A stretch of DNA of 56,137 bases from Flavobacteriaceae bacterium. GTDB taxonomy: Bacteria; Bacteroidota; Bacteroidia; Flavobacteriales; Flavobacteriaceae. The stretch is taken from contig JABSPM010000076.1 of the NCBI GenBank assembly GCA_013215095.1, positions 1 to 56,137 on the forward strand. Direction: 5' to 3'. Below the pieces are notes generated by a model, which saw only the letters and a list, made by a program, of their open reading frames with translations, ran no database searches and was not told where the DNA came from. Positions 20,983 to 30,854 of this stretch are shown piece by piece; position 1 is the stretch's first letter; each line of letters starts with the position of its first letter. A program made the position numbers and the translations under genes.

Positions 20983-22053
20983 TTAATTTTTTACTAGTGA
21001 ATTTTTAAAGACTTTTTGCTCCTTTAACCAAGCTTTATAGTCTTCTTCAGATTCCACGATTATCTTCATCTGCATATTATAATGTGATGTACCACAAATT
21101 TTATTACAAATTAACAAATAATCGAATACATAAGGCTCTAAAGCTTCTTCGCCTTTAGCAGCAAGTTCTTTACTCTTTTCCTTTCTTATTTCGTTAATCC
21201 TTTTGACTTTGATTTGCATTTGTTCAGTTGCACGCATCTCTTCAGTGGTAACTGTAGGTGTAAACGCAAATTGGGTAATCATCCCAGGCACACAATTCAT
21301 TTGTGCTCTAAAATGCGGCATATAGGCAGAATGCAAAACATCTTGAGAACGCATTTTAAATAAGATTTGCTTACCAACAGGAATATGCAATTCTGTAGTA
21401 ATCACATCATCTTGTGCATTTGGATCAGATTCATCCAAACCTAAGATATTAGCTTTATCAATATCTATTAATCTAACGTTCGCTTTACCTAACACATTAT
21501 CTTCTCCTGCGTATCTTGCTTTCCAATTAAACTGTTGTGCATATAACTCTATCACTACCGTATCTTCATCTTCTTCTACAAACATAATTTCAGTCCACGT
21601 AAATAACCCATAGATAATTAAACCTGCCAATGTTATTACAGGAATAATGGTCCAGATGAATTCCAACTTATCATTATCTGCAAAGAACAAGGCTTTACGT
21701 CCTTTCTCTCCTTTGTATTTAAATGCAAAATAGTGTAGTAAAAATTGAGTTAAGATCTGAACTGCAAAGATGAGTACCAATGAAATGATCATTAGATTAT
21801 CTATTTGTGGTCCATGCGCCGAAGCTGAATTTGATAATAATGGTAAATCGCCATAAAGGTAAACACAAATAATCATCATAAGATAAATGAATACTAAAAA
21901 TGCAATCATTAAATATCCATTGATTTTATTATCCTTATCATTGGCTATTTCAGTATTTGGTCTATTGGCATTGGTAAGGTCAAATATCTTTACCATTTGC
22001 CAAATGGCAACTGTAATACTTACTAAAACTAATATGGTTAAAAACGTCGTCAT
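20983..22053 (-). CDS. ctaC: Cytochrome c oxidase subunit II
   Basis: This 356-residue subunit II receives electrons from cytochrome c at the binuclear CuA site, seen as CNKICGTSHYNM (CxxxCxxxHxxM) near the C-terminus, with the upstream His in DVLHSAYMPHFRAQMNCVPGM. The N-terminal half has about four hydrophobic segments, two more than the usual hairpin, as in other Bacteroidota. No CxxCH is present, so it is not a caa3-type fusion. The gene lies between actF and ctaD with short gaps, consistent with the complex III-oxidase supercomplex known in F. johnsoniae. Confidence 0.95.
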   Translation of the reverse strand: MTTFLTILVLVSITVAIWQMVKIFDLTNANRPNTEIANDKDNKINGYLMIAFLVFIYLMMIICVYLYGDLPLLSNSASAHGPQIDNLMIISLVLIFAVQILTQFLLHYFAFKYKGEKGRKALFFADNDKLEFIWTIIPVITLAGLIIYGLFTWTEIMFVEEDEDTVVIELYAQQFNWKARYAGEDNVLGKANVRLIDIDKANILGLDESDPNAQDDVITTELHIPVGKQILFKMRSQDVLHSAYMPHFRAQMNCVPGMITQFAFTPTVTTEEMRATEQMQIKVKRINEIRKEKSKELAAKGEEALEPYVFDYLLICNKICGTSHYNMQMKIIVESEEDYKAWLKEQKVFKNSLVKN

Positions 22054-22081
22054 ATTAAAATCTGTTCTTTTCTTTTAGTGT

Positions 22082-23590
22082 TTAATAATGGAAATGTCTA
22101 CTTTCCTTGATTAATGGGTTTCGCTTAGCTACAAGAGTTTCTTTAGATAATGCGTATAATACACATAGCATAAATAGACCAGCAAAGAATGCTATCGCAC
22201 TAATTTCTGCCAATCCGAATCCCCATCTATCACCTACCGTTGCCGGCATAATCATATTATATACATCCATATAATGCCCTATTAAAATAATGACACCTGC
22301 CATCACGATGAACCATGGTATACGTTTATAATCGCTATTCATTAATACCAGGAATGGGAATATAAAATTTAACAATAACATTCCAAAAAATGGCAACTTA
22401 TAATCTTCAATACGTGTTACATAATACGTTACCTCTTCTGGTATATCTGCAAACCAAATAAGCATAAATTGTGAGAACCATAGATAAGTCCAAAATACAC
22501 TAATACCAAACATGAATTTGGCTAAATCATGTAGATGGCTATCGTTAACTTCTTCTAATAATCCTTTTGATTTTAAATATATTGTAATTAAAGCGATAAC
22601 CGTAATTCCACTCACAAACATACTGGCAAATACATACCATCCAAATAGCGTAGAGAACCAGTGAGGATCTACACTCATAATCCAATCCCAAGACATCATT
22701 GATTCTGTATAAATATAAAACACTAGGAATGCCGCTGAAATACGGAAATTCTTTTTGAAGTTACGATCATCCTCAGCATTATCTTGGGCTAAAGAGAACT
22801 TTCTAGAAAAATATCTATAAAGGCTCCATCCTGCCAAATATATAATCCCTCGAATCATAAATCCAGATTTATTTAACCACCCCACTTTACCAGCAACTAA
22901 TTTGTCATAATCCTCATGACCTTTCAAACTCATGTTTTCATTCATCCAAATGAATACATGCGTATCTGAAATATAGGCAACTAATAACACCAATAAACCT
23001 CCAGGTAAAACATAATATGTAATTGCTTCCATTACTCTAAAGAGTAATGGTGACCAACCTGCCATAGAAGCACGTTGAACACCGTAAAACGCTAAGGTTC
23101 CAAGAGCAATCATGAAAAAGAAAAATGCCGCAACATATAATGCAGCATAAGGTCTATTATGTATTTGATGCATTACGTGTTCTGCATGCGCATCACCATG
23201 ATGGGCGTCTTCATGTAGTTCCGTTCCATGGCCATTCTCATGATGGGTGTCTCCATGACCTTCATTTGTATGAGATGCGTTATGATGATGCTCATCTGCA
23301 TGTGTATGTGTACTATCATCATGAGAATGCGCAGTACCTTCATGTTCATCTGAATGTGTATCAGTACCATGAGCATTATCATGATGTGCACCTGTATCAT
23401 GTGATTCTTCAGCTGGGGCGTGTGTCTCGCCATGACCTCCATGACCATGAGCAGACTCCTCTGCAAGCAGTACTTTAACATCCTCTATTCCTACATGATG
23501 CGACGAGCTATAGCTCATAAACCATCCTATTGCTCCTAAAAGGATAAGAATTATCGAAAATATTTTCAGTCTTTTTGAAAACGTATACAT
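22082..23590 (-). CDS. actF: Alternative complex III subunit ActF, with His-rich insert
   Basis: This 502-residue membrane protein is the quinol:cytochrome c oxidoreductase subunit that resembles ActC/NrfD but lacks part of it. One helix at about residues 9-27 is followed by a strongly His-rich, acidic stretch at 48-144 (29 His in 97 residues), then about nine further helices starting at YAALYVAAFFFFMIALGTL. Conserved features include SVDPHWFSTLFGWYVFA and SVFWTYLWFSQFMLIWFADIPEE. ActF helps form the membrane part of the complex. The His-rich insert may bind metal; that is inference. Confidence 0.9.
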   Translation of the reverse strand: MYTFSKRLKIFSIILILLGAIGWFMSYSSSHHVGIEDVKVLLAEESAHGHGGHGETHAPAEESHDTGAHHDNAHGTDTHSDEHEGTAHSHDDSTHTHADEHHHNASHTNEGHGDTHHENGHGTELHEDAHHGDAHAEHVMHQIHNRPYAALYVAAFFFFMIALGTLAFYGVQRASMAGWSPLLFRVMEAITYYVLPGGLLVLLVAYISDTHVFIWMNENMSLKGHEDYDKLVAGKVGWLNKSGFMIRGIIYLAGWSLYRYFSRKFSLAQDNAEDDRNFKKNFRISAAFLVFYIYTESMMSWDWIMSVDPHWFSTLFGWYVFASMFVSGITVIALITIYLKSKGLLEEVNDSHLHDLAKFMFGISVFWTYLWFSQFMLIWFADIPEEVTYYVTRIEDYKLPFFGMLLLNFIFPFLVLMNSDYKRIPWFIVMAGVIILIGHYMDVYNMIMPATVGDRWGFGLAEISAIAFFAGLFMLCVLYALSKETLVAKRNPLIKESRHFHY

Positions 23591-23617
23591 CTTGTTATAT
23601 AGCTTTTGCGTTTCTTA

Positions 23618-24166
23618 TTAGTTTATTTCAGCCTTTAATTTTTGAACATAAGCAGTAACTTGCCAACGTTCCTCTTCGTTTAACTGATTTGAATAGGACC
23701 CCATACTATTTATTCCATAATAAATAACATGGTAAATTGAGCCTTCTGTTACATCTCTAGTACCATAACTAGGAACTCCTAGAATCTTTTCATTTTTAAC
23801 GAGTTTCCCTTGTCCTTTTCCTTTATTACCGTGACAAATTCCGCAATAGATATCATACAATTCTTTACCTCTTACAAGGTCGATTTGCGTAGAATCTAAA
23901 GGGTTCTTGGAGTCTTGTTTCGCCATGTCGTAGCCCTCATTGGTATTAGGGTATTCATATAAGCTATATCCTCTAGGTAAAGTTCCACTTGGTGGAATCA
24001 AGGCTTCTTGTTCACCAGGGAAAACCTCATATTCGCCATAAGTTTCATAACCTACTGACTTATACATGTTTGGAAAGTACTGATAATTTGGTTTAGATTT
24101 ATCGTTACATGAATACACTGAACCTATCAATACTGTAACTACAACTATTTTAATTAAGCCTTTCAT
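23618..24166 (-). CDS. actE: Alternative complex III monohaem cytochrome c, ActE
   Basis: This 182-residue lipoprotein has a lipobox at SVYSC (Cys20) and one cytochrome c domain in the C-terminal half with haem site CGICHG and a later Met (NSMGSYSNQL) as likely sixth ligand. ActE is the periplasmic haem protein that passes electrons from the ActA haem wire towards the oxidase. It starts one base after actD ends, tightly within the act operon. Confidence 0.92.
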   Translation of the reverse strand: MKGLIKIVVVTVLIGSVYSCNDKSKPNYQYFPNMYKSVGYETYGEYEVFPGEQEALIPPSGTLPRGYSLYEYPNTNEGYDMAKQDSKNPLDSTQIDLVRGKELYDIYCGICHGNKGKGQGKLVKNEKILGVPSYGTRDVTEGSIYHVIYYGINSMGSYSNQLNEEERWQVTAYVQKLKAEIN

Positions 24167-24167
24167 A

Positions 24168-24701
24168 TTAATGTCCTTCTTTATCTACAATATTAATTTC
24201 TACTGCACCTGTTTGAGACAACAATGCTTGTAACTCTTCTTCATTCCCATGAATTGGAATCTCCATTAAAAAATGGTCATCTGTTGTTCGCGGGTCTGGG
24301 TTCTCGGCTTTTTTAAACGGCCACATTCTACTTCTAAGGTAAAATGTAATTACCATTAAATGGGCAGAGAAAAACACCGTAAGCTCAAACATAATTGGCA
24401 CAAAAGATGGCATATTTTCCAAATAACTAAAACTTGGTTTACCCCCAATATTTTGCGGCCAATCCTCAATCATAATAAAATTCATCATTGTTGTGGCAAC
24501 CGTTAATCCAATACAACCATATATAAACGCAGCAATTGCAATTCTAGTTGGTGCTAATCCCATTGCTTTGTCCAGTCCATGAACAGGAAATGGTGTGTAG
24601 ATTTCTTCAATATGATGCTTTTCTGCCTTCAGTTTCTTAACTGCGGACATTAATACATCGTCATCCGTATAAATAGCGTGAATTACTTTTGTAGACTCCA
24701 T
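24168..24701 (-). CDS. actD: Alternative complex III subunit ActD (DUF3341)
   Basis: This 177-residue protein has an N-terminal soluble domain (VIHAIYTDDDVLMSAVKKLK, HHIEEIYTPFPVHGLDKAMG) and two membrane helices (about residues 56-75 and 98-120), then a short tail. This is the DUF3341 family found as ActD in alternative complex III. It has no cofactor motif and is thought to be structural. It lies eight bases after actC and just before actE. Confidence 0.93.
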   Translation of the reverse strand: MESTKVIHAIYTDDDVLMSAVKKLKAEKHHIEEIYTPFPVHGLDKAMGLAPTRIAIAAFIYGCIGLTVATTMMNFIMIEDWPQNIGGKPSFSYLENMPSFVPIMFELTVFFSAHLMVITFYLRSRMWPFKKAENPDPRTTDDHFLMEIPIHGNEEELQALLSQTGAVEINIVDKEGH

Positions 24702-24709
24702 ATGCTATC

Positions 24710-26161
24710 TTATTGTTTTGTGTTTTTTGATTTATCTCCAGATGTTCTTGCATCCGATCCTGTGCCAGACAAACTCTTTCCTGCTTCTCTTATATTCTTG
24801 TAACGCTCTCCAGAGGACTTTAAAATAGTCTTTACTTCTGCTTGTGCTATTACTGGGAATGTACGTGAGTATAATAAGAAAAGTACAAAGAAAAATCCTA
24901 TTGTTCCAATGAAAATTCCAATATCTACAAAAGTCGGTGAAAACATCGTCCATGAAGATGGCAAGTAATCTCTGTGCAGCGATGTTACAATAATCACAAA
25001 ACGCTCAAACCACATTCCGATATTAACGACAATAGAAATAAAGAACGAGAACATAATACTGGTTCTTAATTTTTTAAACCACATAAATTGTGGTGAGAAT
25101 ACGTTACAAGTCATCATTGACCAATATGCCCAAGCATAAGGTCCTGTAGCCCTGTTTAAGAATGCATATTGTTCGTATTCTACACCAGAATACCAAGCAA
25201 TAAATAATTCTGTAATATAAGCCACCCCCACTATAGAACCCGTAATCATAATTACGATGTTCATCAATTCTATATGTTGTACTGTAATATAATCTTCAAG
25301 GTTACATACCTTTCTCATAATAATAAGAAGGGTATTTACCATCGCAAATCCTGAGAAAATAGCTCCTGCCACGAAATAAGGTGGAAAAATAGTAGTATGC
25401 CAACCAGGAATGACAGATGTTGCAAAGTCAAATGATACAATAGTATGTACCGAAAGTACTAATGGCGTTGCTAATCCTGCAAGTACCAAAGACACCTCTT
25501 CAAAACGCTGCCAATCTTTTGCTCTTCCAGACCAACCGAAAGACAACAAGGCATAGATTTTCTTTTGAAACGGTCTTGTAGCTCTATCTCTAATCATTGC
25601 AAAATCTGGTAATAACCCTGTCCACCAAAATACTAATGACACAGATAAATAGGTAGAGATTGCAAATACATCCCAAAGAAGAGGTGAGTTAAAGTTCACC
25701 CAAAGTGAACCAAATTGGTTTGGTATAGGCAATACCCAATACGCTAACCATGGTCTTCCCATGTGAATGATAGGAAACAATCCTGCTTGTACTACGGCGA
25801 ATATCGTCATCGCCTCGGCAGATCTGTTAATTGCCATTCTCCATTTCTGACGGAATAATAGCAATACTGCAGAAATCAATGTTCCTGCGTGACCAATACC
25901 TACCCACCATACGAAATTGGTAATATCCCAGGACCAACCAATTGTTTTATTTAATCCCCAAGTACCAATTCCATTTGTTACTGTATAAATCATACATCCT
26001 AGACCATAAAGGAACGCCAACAATGCTATAGAAAATACTATCCACCATTGTTTATTTGCTTTGCCTTCTACAGGCTTTACCACATCCAATGTCACATCAT
26101 GGTATGATTTTTCGCCAGTAACTAAGGGTCTTCTAATAGGTGCTTCGTAATGAGACGCCAT
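24710..26161 (-). CDS. actC: Alternative complex III quinol-binding subunit ActC (NrfD family)
   Basis: This 483-residue polytopic protein of the NrfD/PsrC family has about ten helices. Visible conserved parts are WSWDITNFVWWVGIGHAGTLISA, MGRPWLAYWVLPIPNQ, the SFDFATSVIPGWHTTIFPPYF loop, and the WFERFVIIVTSLHRDYLPSSW segment near the end. In alternative complex III, ActC provides a quinol site next to the ActB iron-sulfur chain and may take part in proton movement. It lies between actB and actD. Confidence 0.95.
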   Translation of the reverse strand: MASHYEAPIRRPLVTGEKSYHDVTLDVVKPVEGKANKQWWIVFSIALLAFLYGLGCMIYTVTNGIGTWGLNKTIGWSWDITNFVWWVGIGHAGTLISAVLLLFRQKWRMAINRSAEAMTIFAVVQAGLFPIIHMGRPWLAYWVLPIPNQFGSLWVNFNSPLLWDVFAISTYLSVSLVFWWTGLLPDFAMIRDRATRPFQKKIYALLSFGWSGRAKDWQRFEEVSLVLAGLATPLVLSVHTIVSFDFATSVIPGWHTTIFPPYFVAGAIFSGFAMVNTLLIIMRKVCNLEDYITVQHIELMNIVIMITGSIVGVAYITELFIAWYSGVEYEQYAFLNRATGPYAWAYWSMMTCNVFSPQFMWFKKLRTSIMFSFFISIVVNIGMWFERFVIIVTSLHRDYLPSSWTMFSPTFVDIGIFIGTIGFFFVLFLLYSRTFPVIAQAEVKTILKSSGERYKNIREAGKSLSGTGSDARTSGDKSKNTKQ

Positions 26162-26192
26162 AACTTTTTATCTTGTTTCTTTAATTAATTTA

Positions 26193-29100
26193 TTAAGCTT
26201 CATTAGTGTTTCTTACCTTCACTTGATACACTACATTCGGTTTCACACCAACATGTTCTAATAAGTGATATGCTCTATCATCTTTAATGAGTTCAGAAAT
26301 TGGACTGCCTTCTTCATTGACATCACCAAATCGCATTGCTCCCGAACCACAAGCTGCAGAACAAGCACAAGCGTCATTAAATTCGCCTTTAGCTACAGGT
26401 CTGCCTTCGCGTTTAGCTTTAAGTATTACCGCTTGGGTTGATTGGATACAGAACGAACACTTCTCCATCACACCACGTGATCTTACTGTAACATCTGGAT
26501 TTAACACCATACGTCCAAGGTCATCATTCATGAAGTAGTCAAACTCATCATTACCATTATACAAGAACCAGTTGAAACGACGTACTTTATATGGACAGTT
26601 GTTTGCACAATAACGTGTTCCTACACAACGGTTATACGCCATATGGTTTTGACCTTGACGACCATGTGATGTTGCTGCTACTGGACATACCGTTTCACAA
26701 GGTGCATGATTACAATGCTGACACATGATTGGTTGGAATGCCACTTGTGGATTTGCCGATGGTGCTTCCATATCAACGAAACCACCTAATGATCCATTAT
26801 CTCCACTTAAACCAGAGAAACCATCTTTCTTTTCATTATCTCCTTCAAATGTGTCTTCTGACGAATAATATCTATCAATACGTAGCCAGTGCATATCACG
26901 ACTACGACGTATTTCTTCTTTACCCACAACAGGAACATTATTCTCAGCATGACAAGCAATCACACAAGCACCACAACCGGTACAAGCATTTAAATCAATT
27001 GATAACTGAAAGTGATGTCCTATGGAACGATCAAACTCATCCCATAAATCTACTCTTGGATCCGTAACTGGTGTTTCTTGGTGATTTAATGATACCACCG
27101 GAATTGGATTCCAGTGCGAAGATTTCTTTGTATTGAATATTTCTAATGTGGTCTCTTTAATAATATCACCACGTCCCATTAAAGTATTGTGTAACTGCAC
27201 TGCTGCAAACTCATGTCTTCCATCAACTGGCGCAATCGTCACATCCTGTACCGCATTAAAATTAGCATATAAAGGATAGGCACTAACTCCTGTTTGCATT
27301 TCAATTTTCATGGCTTCTTTCTTACCATATCCAAATGACAATCCAAAGGTTCCTTTCGCTTGACCAGGTTGAATAATTACTGGTGCCGTAACCGAAGCTC
27401 CATTAACAGTAAGCTTAGCATACTTTCCATTTAATCCGCCTGTTGCCTCATGGCTACTTTCTGTAAAGAAGTCACTTGGTGCTAAATACAATCCGATGTC
27501 TTTAGCATCTGCTTCTGAAACCGTTAAGTAGTTATCCCAGGTAATACGCGATAATGGATCTGGAAATTCCTGCAGCCATGGGTTATTAGCTTGTTGTCCA
27601 TCTCCCATTCCTGTTTTAGGATATAAAATTAATTCATATCCTGAAGCCATTGGTGTCGCTGCTAAACTTCGCGCTGCGGCGTTGGCATCGGAAGCGGGAT
27701 CAATCAACGCTGTTTTGTCATTAGCCTCAGAAACAAATACACCATCGTGTAGTGCCTGTCCCCATTTGGACCCTGATAGAATACTATCTTTCCAATTGGC
27801 TTTTATATAATCATGATATGTTAACGTTTTTCCTAATAAAGCTAATAACACATCTTGAAATTGTTTCGTATCAAATAGTGGACGAATGGTAGGTTGCATT
27901 AAGGAATAATGTCCTTTTTTCATTTCCACATCTCCCCAACTTTCTAAATAGTGTGGAGCTGCCGCAGCATATTGGGTTTTTAGTGCGGTTTCATCTTGCT
28001 TCATAGTAAAGGTCAAAGACAGCTCTGTACGTGCCAATCCTTCTGCAAATTCATTAGCATTTGGCAATGTGTACATTGGGTTTACCCCACACATAATAAT
28101 TCCACCAACTTTACCGGCTTTCATATCAGCAACCAAAGCAGATACCGCTTTATCATCACCTTGACGAATCATTGATGGGGTTTTGGTATCAAAGGCTTTA
28201 CTCCCCAAAGCCTCATTGATTGCTAATGTTACTGTTTGAGCTTCAACGTCATCTAAACCACAAACCAGCACTGCATTTCCTTTAGCTTTATTTAATTCTG
28301 AAGCTGTTTTTTCTACTGCATCTTCTAAATACGGCGACAATTTTCCTGCTACCGATGTACCCGTAATTTTGCTATACAATTTAGCTAAAACCACTTTTTG
28401 TTCAGACGGTTTTAAAGGGACACGTTTATCAGCATTTGCACCAGACAAGGTCATATTAGATTCGAATTGAATATGACGGGACATTTTTCCATCCTGAGGA
28501 ATACGCCCATTGGCATACTCACAATCATATCCACCACCTTGCCAATCTCCTAAGAAATCTGCTCCAACACCAACAATTGTTGTGGCTTTTGAAAAGTCAT
28601 AATTTGCTAAAGCTCTTACTCCATATCTTTTCTCAAACGCATCAAGTGCTGCAGACTCAGAAACAGCATCATAAACAACATGACGCACATTTCCGTAAGC
28701 TTCAGTAAACTCTGCAATTAATTTTGCCGTTGAAGGGCTTGCAAACGTTTGTGTCAACAAAACAATTTCCTTACCACTTGCCTGTAGCGTCTTTAATTTT
28801 TGGATTACTTCTGCCTCCAACTCTGTCCACGAAATATCCGCTTCACCTTTTTTGGGATTGGCAAGCCTTAAACTATCACACAAATCTAAGACAGATGCAT
28901 GCACTCTTGCATTTGCCGTTCCATTTGTACTCGCCATCGTGTTATTTTCAATCTTAATTGGACGCCCTTCACGAGTTTTGACCAAAATACTAGCAAAATC
29001 ATAACCATTAGCTATAGATGTTGCATAGAAATTAGCTACTCCAGGAATAATCTGTTCTGGTTGAACTACATAAGGAATAGATTTCGTCACAGGACCCTCA

Positions 29101-29315
29101 CAGGCTGCCAAAGATGCAGCAGCAGTACTAAATCCTACATACTTTAAGAAATCTCTACGCGTAGTTGAAGAAGACTCCATAGTCTTATCATCTCCTAGAA
29201 ACTCATCTACAGGAATTTCTTCAACAAACTCTTTATGTTTCAGCGCCTCAACAACAGAGCTATTGTCTTGGCTTAGCTCTCCAACACTTTTCCAGTATTT
29301 CTTGTTTGATGACAT
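26193..29315 (-). CDS. actB: Alternative complex III subunit ActB (molybdopterin-like/Fe-S, Tat signal)
   Basis: This 1040-residue protein has an atypical, internal Tat signal (TTRRDFLKYVGFSTAAASLAAC, about residues 50-71). A molybdopterin-oxidoreductase-like domain that in ActB is not expected to bind molybdenum follows. The C-terminal third is a ferredoxin-like domain with cysteine groups CTGCGACVIACHAENNVP, CQHCNHAPCETVCPV, CVGTRYCANNCPYKVRRFNW, and CSFCIQ...CACSAACGSG, enough for four clusters. ActB relays electrons from quinol to the haems of ActA. It sits between actA and actC with gaps of about 30 bases. Confidence 0.95.
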   Translation of the reverse strand: MSSNKKYWKSVGELSQDNSSVVEALKHKEFVEEIPVDEFLGDDKTMESSSTTRRDFLKYVGFSTAAASLAACEGPVTKSIPYVVQPEQIIPGVANFYATSIANGYDFASILVKTREGRPIKIENNTMASTNGTANARVHASVLDLCDSLRLANPKKGEADISWTELEAEVIQKLKTLQASGKEIVLLTQTFASPSTAKLIAEFTEAYGNVRHVVYDAVSESAALDAFEKRYGVRALANYDFSKATTIVGVGADFLGDWQGGGYDCEYANGRIPQDGKMSRHIQFESNMTLSGANADKRVPLKPSEQKVVLAKLYSKITGTSVAGKLSPYLEDAVEKTASELNKAKGNAVLVCGLDDVEAQTVTLAINEALGSKAFDTKTPSMIRQGDDKAVSALVADMKAGKVGGIIMCGVNPMYTLPNANEFAEGLARTELSLTFTMKQDETALKTQYAAAAPHYLESWGDVEMKKGHYSLMQPTIRPLFDTKQFQDVLLALLGKTLTYHDYIKANWKDSILSGSKWGQALHDGVFVSEANDKTALIDPASDANAAARSLAATPMASGYELILYPKTGMGDGQQANNPWLQEFPDPLSRITWDNYLTVSEADAKDIGLYLAPSDFFTESSHEATGGLNGKYAKLTVNGASVTAPVIIQPGQAKGTFGLSFGYGKKEAMKIEMQTGVSAYPLYANFNAVQDVTIAPVDGRHEFAAVQLHNTLMGRGDIIKETTLEIFNTKKSSHWNPIPVVSLNHQETPVTDPRVDLWDEFDRSIGHHFQLSIDLNACTGCGACVIACHAENNVPVVGKEEIRRSRDMHWLRIDRYYSSEDTFEGDNEKKDGFSGLSGDNGSLGGFVDMEAPSANPQVAFQPIMCQHCNHAPCETVCPVAATSHGRQGQNHMAYNRCVGTRYCANNCPYKVRRFNWFLYNGNDEFDYFMNDDLGRMVLNPDVTVRSRGVMEKCSFCIQSTQAVILKAKREGRPVAKGEFNDACACSAACGSGAMRFGDVNEEGSPISELIKDDRAYHLLEHVGVKPNVVYQVKVRNTNEA

Positions 29316-29351
29316 ATTATATAATTGAATTAACTTCTTTTAAACTTTTAA

Positions 29352-30644
29352 TTAATAGTGACACTTACCACATTCTAAACCACCCATTTGAGCAGCCGTA
29401 AGCTTATCTACACCATACTTCTTAGACAATTCTGCATGAATCTTTTCATAATACCCATTGTCTTTCACCTTGATATTTGTCTCTCTATGACAATTAATAC
29501 ACCATCCCATTGTTAATGGAGAATATTGATACATGATTTCCATTTCCTCTACAGGACCATGACAGGTTTGACACTGCAATCCAGCAACAGAAACGGGTTG
29601 TGAGTGATTAAAATAAGCAAAGTCTGGTAAATTGTGAATTCTAATCCATTTTACTGGTGACGATTCTCCCGTATATTTTTGACTTTCATCATCCCATCCC
29701 ACAGCAGCATACAACTTTTTAATTTCCCCATCATAAAACGCCTTATCGTACTCCGCTGTTGTAGCACCGTTATACTCATAAATTGATTTATGACAATTCA
29801 TACATATATTTAAGGACGGAATACCCGACGCCTTACTTACTCGTGCTGAAGAGTGACAATATTTACAATCAATTTCATTATCTCCTGCATGAATTTTATG
29901 TGAAAAATGAATAGGCTGAATTGGTTGATAGCCTTGATCCACACCTACCTGCATAAGGAAACCATAAGCGTAATAACCACTAATTAACAGGAAGAAAATT
30001 GCGGTTACCAAAATTAAAAATTGATTTTCTACAAAAGATTTCCACAACGGCTTGCGATTCGTCTCTGGACCTAAATCTAAATTATTAGCTTCCGCAAAAC
30101 GACGTAAGGTCTTGTTTACCATATACAAGCCCATTGCCAACAAAGCAAAAAGAATCCCTAAGGCCGCTAAAATTAAATTATTGGACACACCAGAACCTCC
30201 ATCAGTTTCGATACCATCGTCTCCTGATGGCGTAGAAATAACCTTAATCTCTTTTTCCTTAGCTGTATATGCTAAAATATTAGCTAAATCTTCATCCGAC
30301 AACTGCGGAAAAGCAGTCATTGCCGCACCACCATACTCATTAAACACTTGATTTGCATACGCATCTCCCGACTTAATTAAACCTGCACTGTTTCTAATCC
30401 ATGCATACAACCATTCTCTATCTAAACCCTGATCGTCAGCCAATCGCTGCTCTACTTTTCGTAGCGCAGGACCTGTCATCTTCTTATCCAGACTGTGGCA
30501 GGCCGCACAATTAGTATTAAACAAGGCTTTTCCTTTATCAGGATCGCCATCTTGCGCGTGTAATGAAGCGGAAATAGCTAAGAAAAACAGTAAACCTGTA
30601 AGTAAAAATCTTAAACTAAATTTTCGGTATTTCACCTGTTTCAT
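29352..30644 (-). CDS. actA: Alternative complex III multihaem cytochrome c, ActA
   Basis: Six CxxCH haem sites are visible: CAACH in an N-terminal monohaem domain, then CKYCH, CMNCH, CQTCH, CINCH and CGKCH in the C-terminal half, separated by helices near VSNNLILAALGILFALLAMG and FLILVTAIFFLLISGYYAYGF. The start is placed at the methionine opening MKQVKYRKFSL, followed by a signal sequence ending SLHAQ; upstream methionines at 30689 and 30734 are possible. The C-terminal pentahaem part is the usual ActA electron wire; the additional N-terminal cytochrome domain would make six haems. It is the first gene of the operon, divergent from a SPOR gene. Confidence 0.92.
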   Translation of the reverse strand: MKQVKYRKFSLRFLLTGLLFFLAISASLHAQDGDPDKGKALFNTNCAACHSLDKKMTGPALRKVEQRLADDQGLDREWLYAWIRNSAGLIKSGDAYANQVFNEYGGAAMTAFPQLSDEDLANILAYTAKEKEIKVISTPSGDDGIETDGGSGVSNNLILAALGILFALLAMGLYMVNKTLRRFAEANNLDLGPETNRKPLWKSFVENQFLILVTAIFFLLISGYYAYGFLMQVGVDQGYQPIQPIHFSHKIHAGDNEIDCKYCHSSARVSKASGIPSLNICMNCHKSIYEYNGATTAEYDKAFYDGEIKKLYAAVGWDDESQKYTGESSPVKWIRIHNLPDFAYFNHSQPVSVAGLQCQTCHGPVEEMEIMYQYSPLTMGWCINCHRETNIKVKDNGYYEKIHAELSKKYGVDKLTAAQMGGLECGKCHY

Positions 30645-30722
30645 ATTATTAGTAGAATTGTCTTCAAAATTTTGGTACGATTTTTTCATAAAAGAAAAAT
30701 ATTCGGTTATAAAAATCACTTG

Positions 30723-30730
30723 CAAAAGTA
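30723..30730 (-). promoter_or_regulatory. Candidate -7 box of the act-cox operon
   Basis: The minus strand reads TACTTTTG, matching TAnnTTTG, upstream of both plausible actA starts (30689, 30644) and between the divergent genes. It argues against the longest frame starting at 30734. No good -33 TTTG is seen at the right distance. Confidence 0.4.
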
Positions 30731-30828
30731 ACATTTAAAGTCGATTTTAGAAATGTTACATAAGCGTTAATTATTAATTTATAAAGATTCTAAATAATAT
30801 AATACAACGCGTTTATGCATATAAACTT

Positions 30829-30836
30829 TACATTTG
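30829..30836 (+). promoter_or_regulatory. Candidate -7 box of the SPOR-domain gene
   Basis: TACATTTG matches the TAnnTTTG consensus and lies 18 bases before the ATG at 30855, so the leader would be about ten bases. The -33 element is not evident. It faces away from the actA promoter about 100 bases away. Confidence 0.45.
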
Positions 30837-30854
30837 TATAAAATTTAATTAGTT

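Noticed and set aside
23125-23478. Long His-rich frames on both strands within actF
   Set aside because: They mirror the repetitive His codons of the ActF insert in other frames; they have no independent start context and the ActF frame is continuous.
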